The notes beneath the pieces are model-generated. The model worked only from the letters and a program-made list of their open reading frames with translations. It was not told the DNA's origin and searched no databases. Positions 63,249 through 64,000 of a stretch of DNA of 64,000 bases are shown piece after piece. Both the position numbers and the translations under genes were made by a program. The stretch is from Neobacillus sp. YX16 (GTDB taxonomy: Bacteria > Bacillota > Bacilli > Bacillales > Cytobacillaceae): assembly GCF_030123505.1 (NCBI RefSeq), contig NZ_CP126115.1, positions 1,192,001 to 1,256,000 of the forward strand. Reading direction: 5' to 3'. The first letter of the stretch is position 1. The number at the start of each line of letters is the position of its first letter.

Positions 63249-64000
63249 ATGAAGAAGCATAAAATAGAAACCATTCTTGAAAAAGAATTAGTGATTGCGC
63301 TTGGCTGTACGGAGCCCGTTGCGATTGCATTGGCCGCAGCAACGGCAAAAAGCTATGCCAAAGGGCAAATAGAGGAGATAGTTTTAAAAGCGAGTGGAAA
63401 TATTATAAAAAATGCAAAATCCGTCGGAATTCCAGGAATGACTTCTAGTGGTCTGGATTTCGCTGCTGCACTTGGAGCTGCAGCGGGCGATCCACTGAAA
63501 CAACTAGAAGTATTAGATGGACTTACTTTTGAAGATGAGCTGTCAGCGTTAAAACTAATAGAAGAAGGAAAAGTATCCTCCGGTCAAGCTGACACACCCA
63601 AAAGACTTTATATTGAAGTGAGTTTGAAAACCAATCAACATACTTCTAGAGTGGTTATTTCTGATAATCATAGTAACATCACGTTAATTGAGGTTGATGG
63701 TCAGGTTGTGTTCACAGGTGGATGCGAAAATATAGGCTTCCAATCAGATGAAGAAGAATTAGTAACACTTACGATAGATGAAATTGTTGAATGGGTTCAA
63801 ACGGTTGATTTAAGCTCCTTATCTGTTGTAAAAAAGAGCATTGAATTAAATAGAGTGATTGGAAAAGAAGGACTCTCTGGAGATTATGGGTTAAATGTAG
63901 GGAAGACGATAAAAGAAAATGTAAAAAAAGGAATTCTATCAGATGACATCGCCACAGCGGCAATGTCACTAGCTGCCGCTGGATCAGATGCGAGAATGGC
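63249..64000 (+). CDS. UPF0597/L-cysteine desulfidase-like (serine dehydratase alpha-related) protein, partial
   Basis: 250 codons are present and the frame runs off the right edge. ELVIALGCTEPVAIALAAAT with its Cys, NIIKNAKSVGIPGMTSSGLD, FAAALGAAAGDP and GKEGLSGDYGLNVGKTIKEN are typical of the CdsB/YhaM (UPF0597) family, related to serine dehydratase alpha subunits. Characterised members degrade L-cysteine to pyruvate, sulfide and ammonia using a [4Fe-4S] cluster; the other cluster cysteines are beyond the edge. The ATG follows GGTGGGA. A functional link to the serine dehydratase at 6.4 kb is possible but the loci are far apart. Confidence 0.9.
   Translation, partial: MKKHKIETILEKELVIALGCTEPVAIALAAATAKSYAKGQIEEIVLKASGNIIKNAKSVGIPGMTSSGLDFAAALGAAAGDPLKQLEVLDGLTFEDELSALKLIEEGKVSSGQADTPKRLYIEVSLKTNQHTSRVVISDNHSNITLIEVDGQVVFTGGCENIGFQSDEEELVTLTIDEIVEWVQTVDLSSLSVVKKSIELNRVIGKEGLSGDYGLNVGKTIKENVKKGILSDDIATAAMSLAAAGSDARM

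Overview
The window is AT-rich, has strong AGGAGG-type ribosome binding sites, and carries Bacillaceae gene families: PdaA cortex deacetylase, RlmCD, an rbsRKDACB operon, ABC-F ATPases, a YfiB/YfiC-like exporter and spore-surface-type proteins. It is a chromosomal segment of an endospore-forming Bacillaceae (Bacillus/Neobacillus-like; genus not provable from the sequence alone). I saw no rRNA, tRNA, CRISPR array, prophage or intact transposase.

Layout. 1-3.2 kb: end of a class I fumarase gene, a 52-bp tandem repeat, pdaA and rlmCD. 3.4-8.0 kb: a serine-use module with a YheO-type regulator, divergent SdaC-type transporter, a 29-codon ORF, and an L-serine dehydratase fused in the order alpha-beta-ACT. 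8.4-13.1 kb: an MscS channel, a frameshifted small gene, an ECF41 sigma factor coupled to an FAD oxidoreductase behind a matching ECF41 promoter, and two relic fragments resembling the RlmCD C-terminus. 13.2-17 kb (minus strand): ABC-F protein, lrgAB-type pair and a methyltransferase.

17.4-37 kb is the most unusual part. It holds five intact proteins plus one decayed copy that share a ~100-residue N-terminal module (core SIALEELALAHI-NAEAEKLQ), some with unrelated C-terminal domains. They are interleaved with GDP-mannose and GDP-deoxyhexose genes (manC, gmd, rmd-like), five glycosyltransferase genes (one a tandem fusion), a CmcI-like methyltransferase and tiny genes, including a 50-residue protein with 15 cysteines. 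I infer a spore-surface (exosporium/coat) glycoprotein island that diversifies by swapping C-terminal domains and by local duplication and decay. It ends at a scar where an ATP-dependent DNA ligase relic abuts an AraC/YesN-type regulator lacking a proper receiver domain.

38.5-44.2 kb is the ribose operon with a perfect 22-bp palindromic operator. 44.4-53.4 kb: a hypothetical protein, VOC and YjbR proteins, a secreted NlpC/P60 hydrolase, a second ABC-F ATPase, a DMT exporter and SelO. 53.5-56.6 kb: a YknXYZ/MacAB-like efflux system. 56.7-59.1 kb: a 791-residue protein with a C-terminal prenyl diphosphate synthase and an N-terminal domain with its own pair of Asp-rich motifs, possibly a bifunctional terpene synthase. 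59.6-63.1 kb: a two-gene ABC exporter. The window ends inside a UPF0597/L-cysteine desulfidase-like gene. Two GC-rich elements with matching ends lie just upstream of the second ABC-F gene and the ABC exporter.
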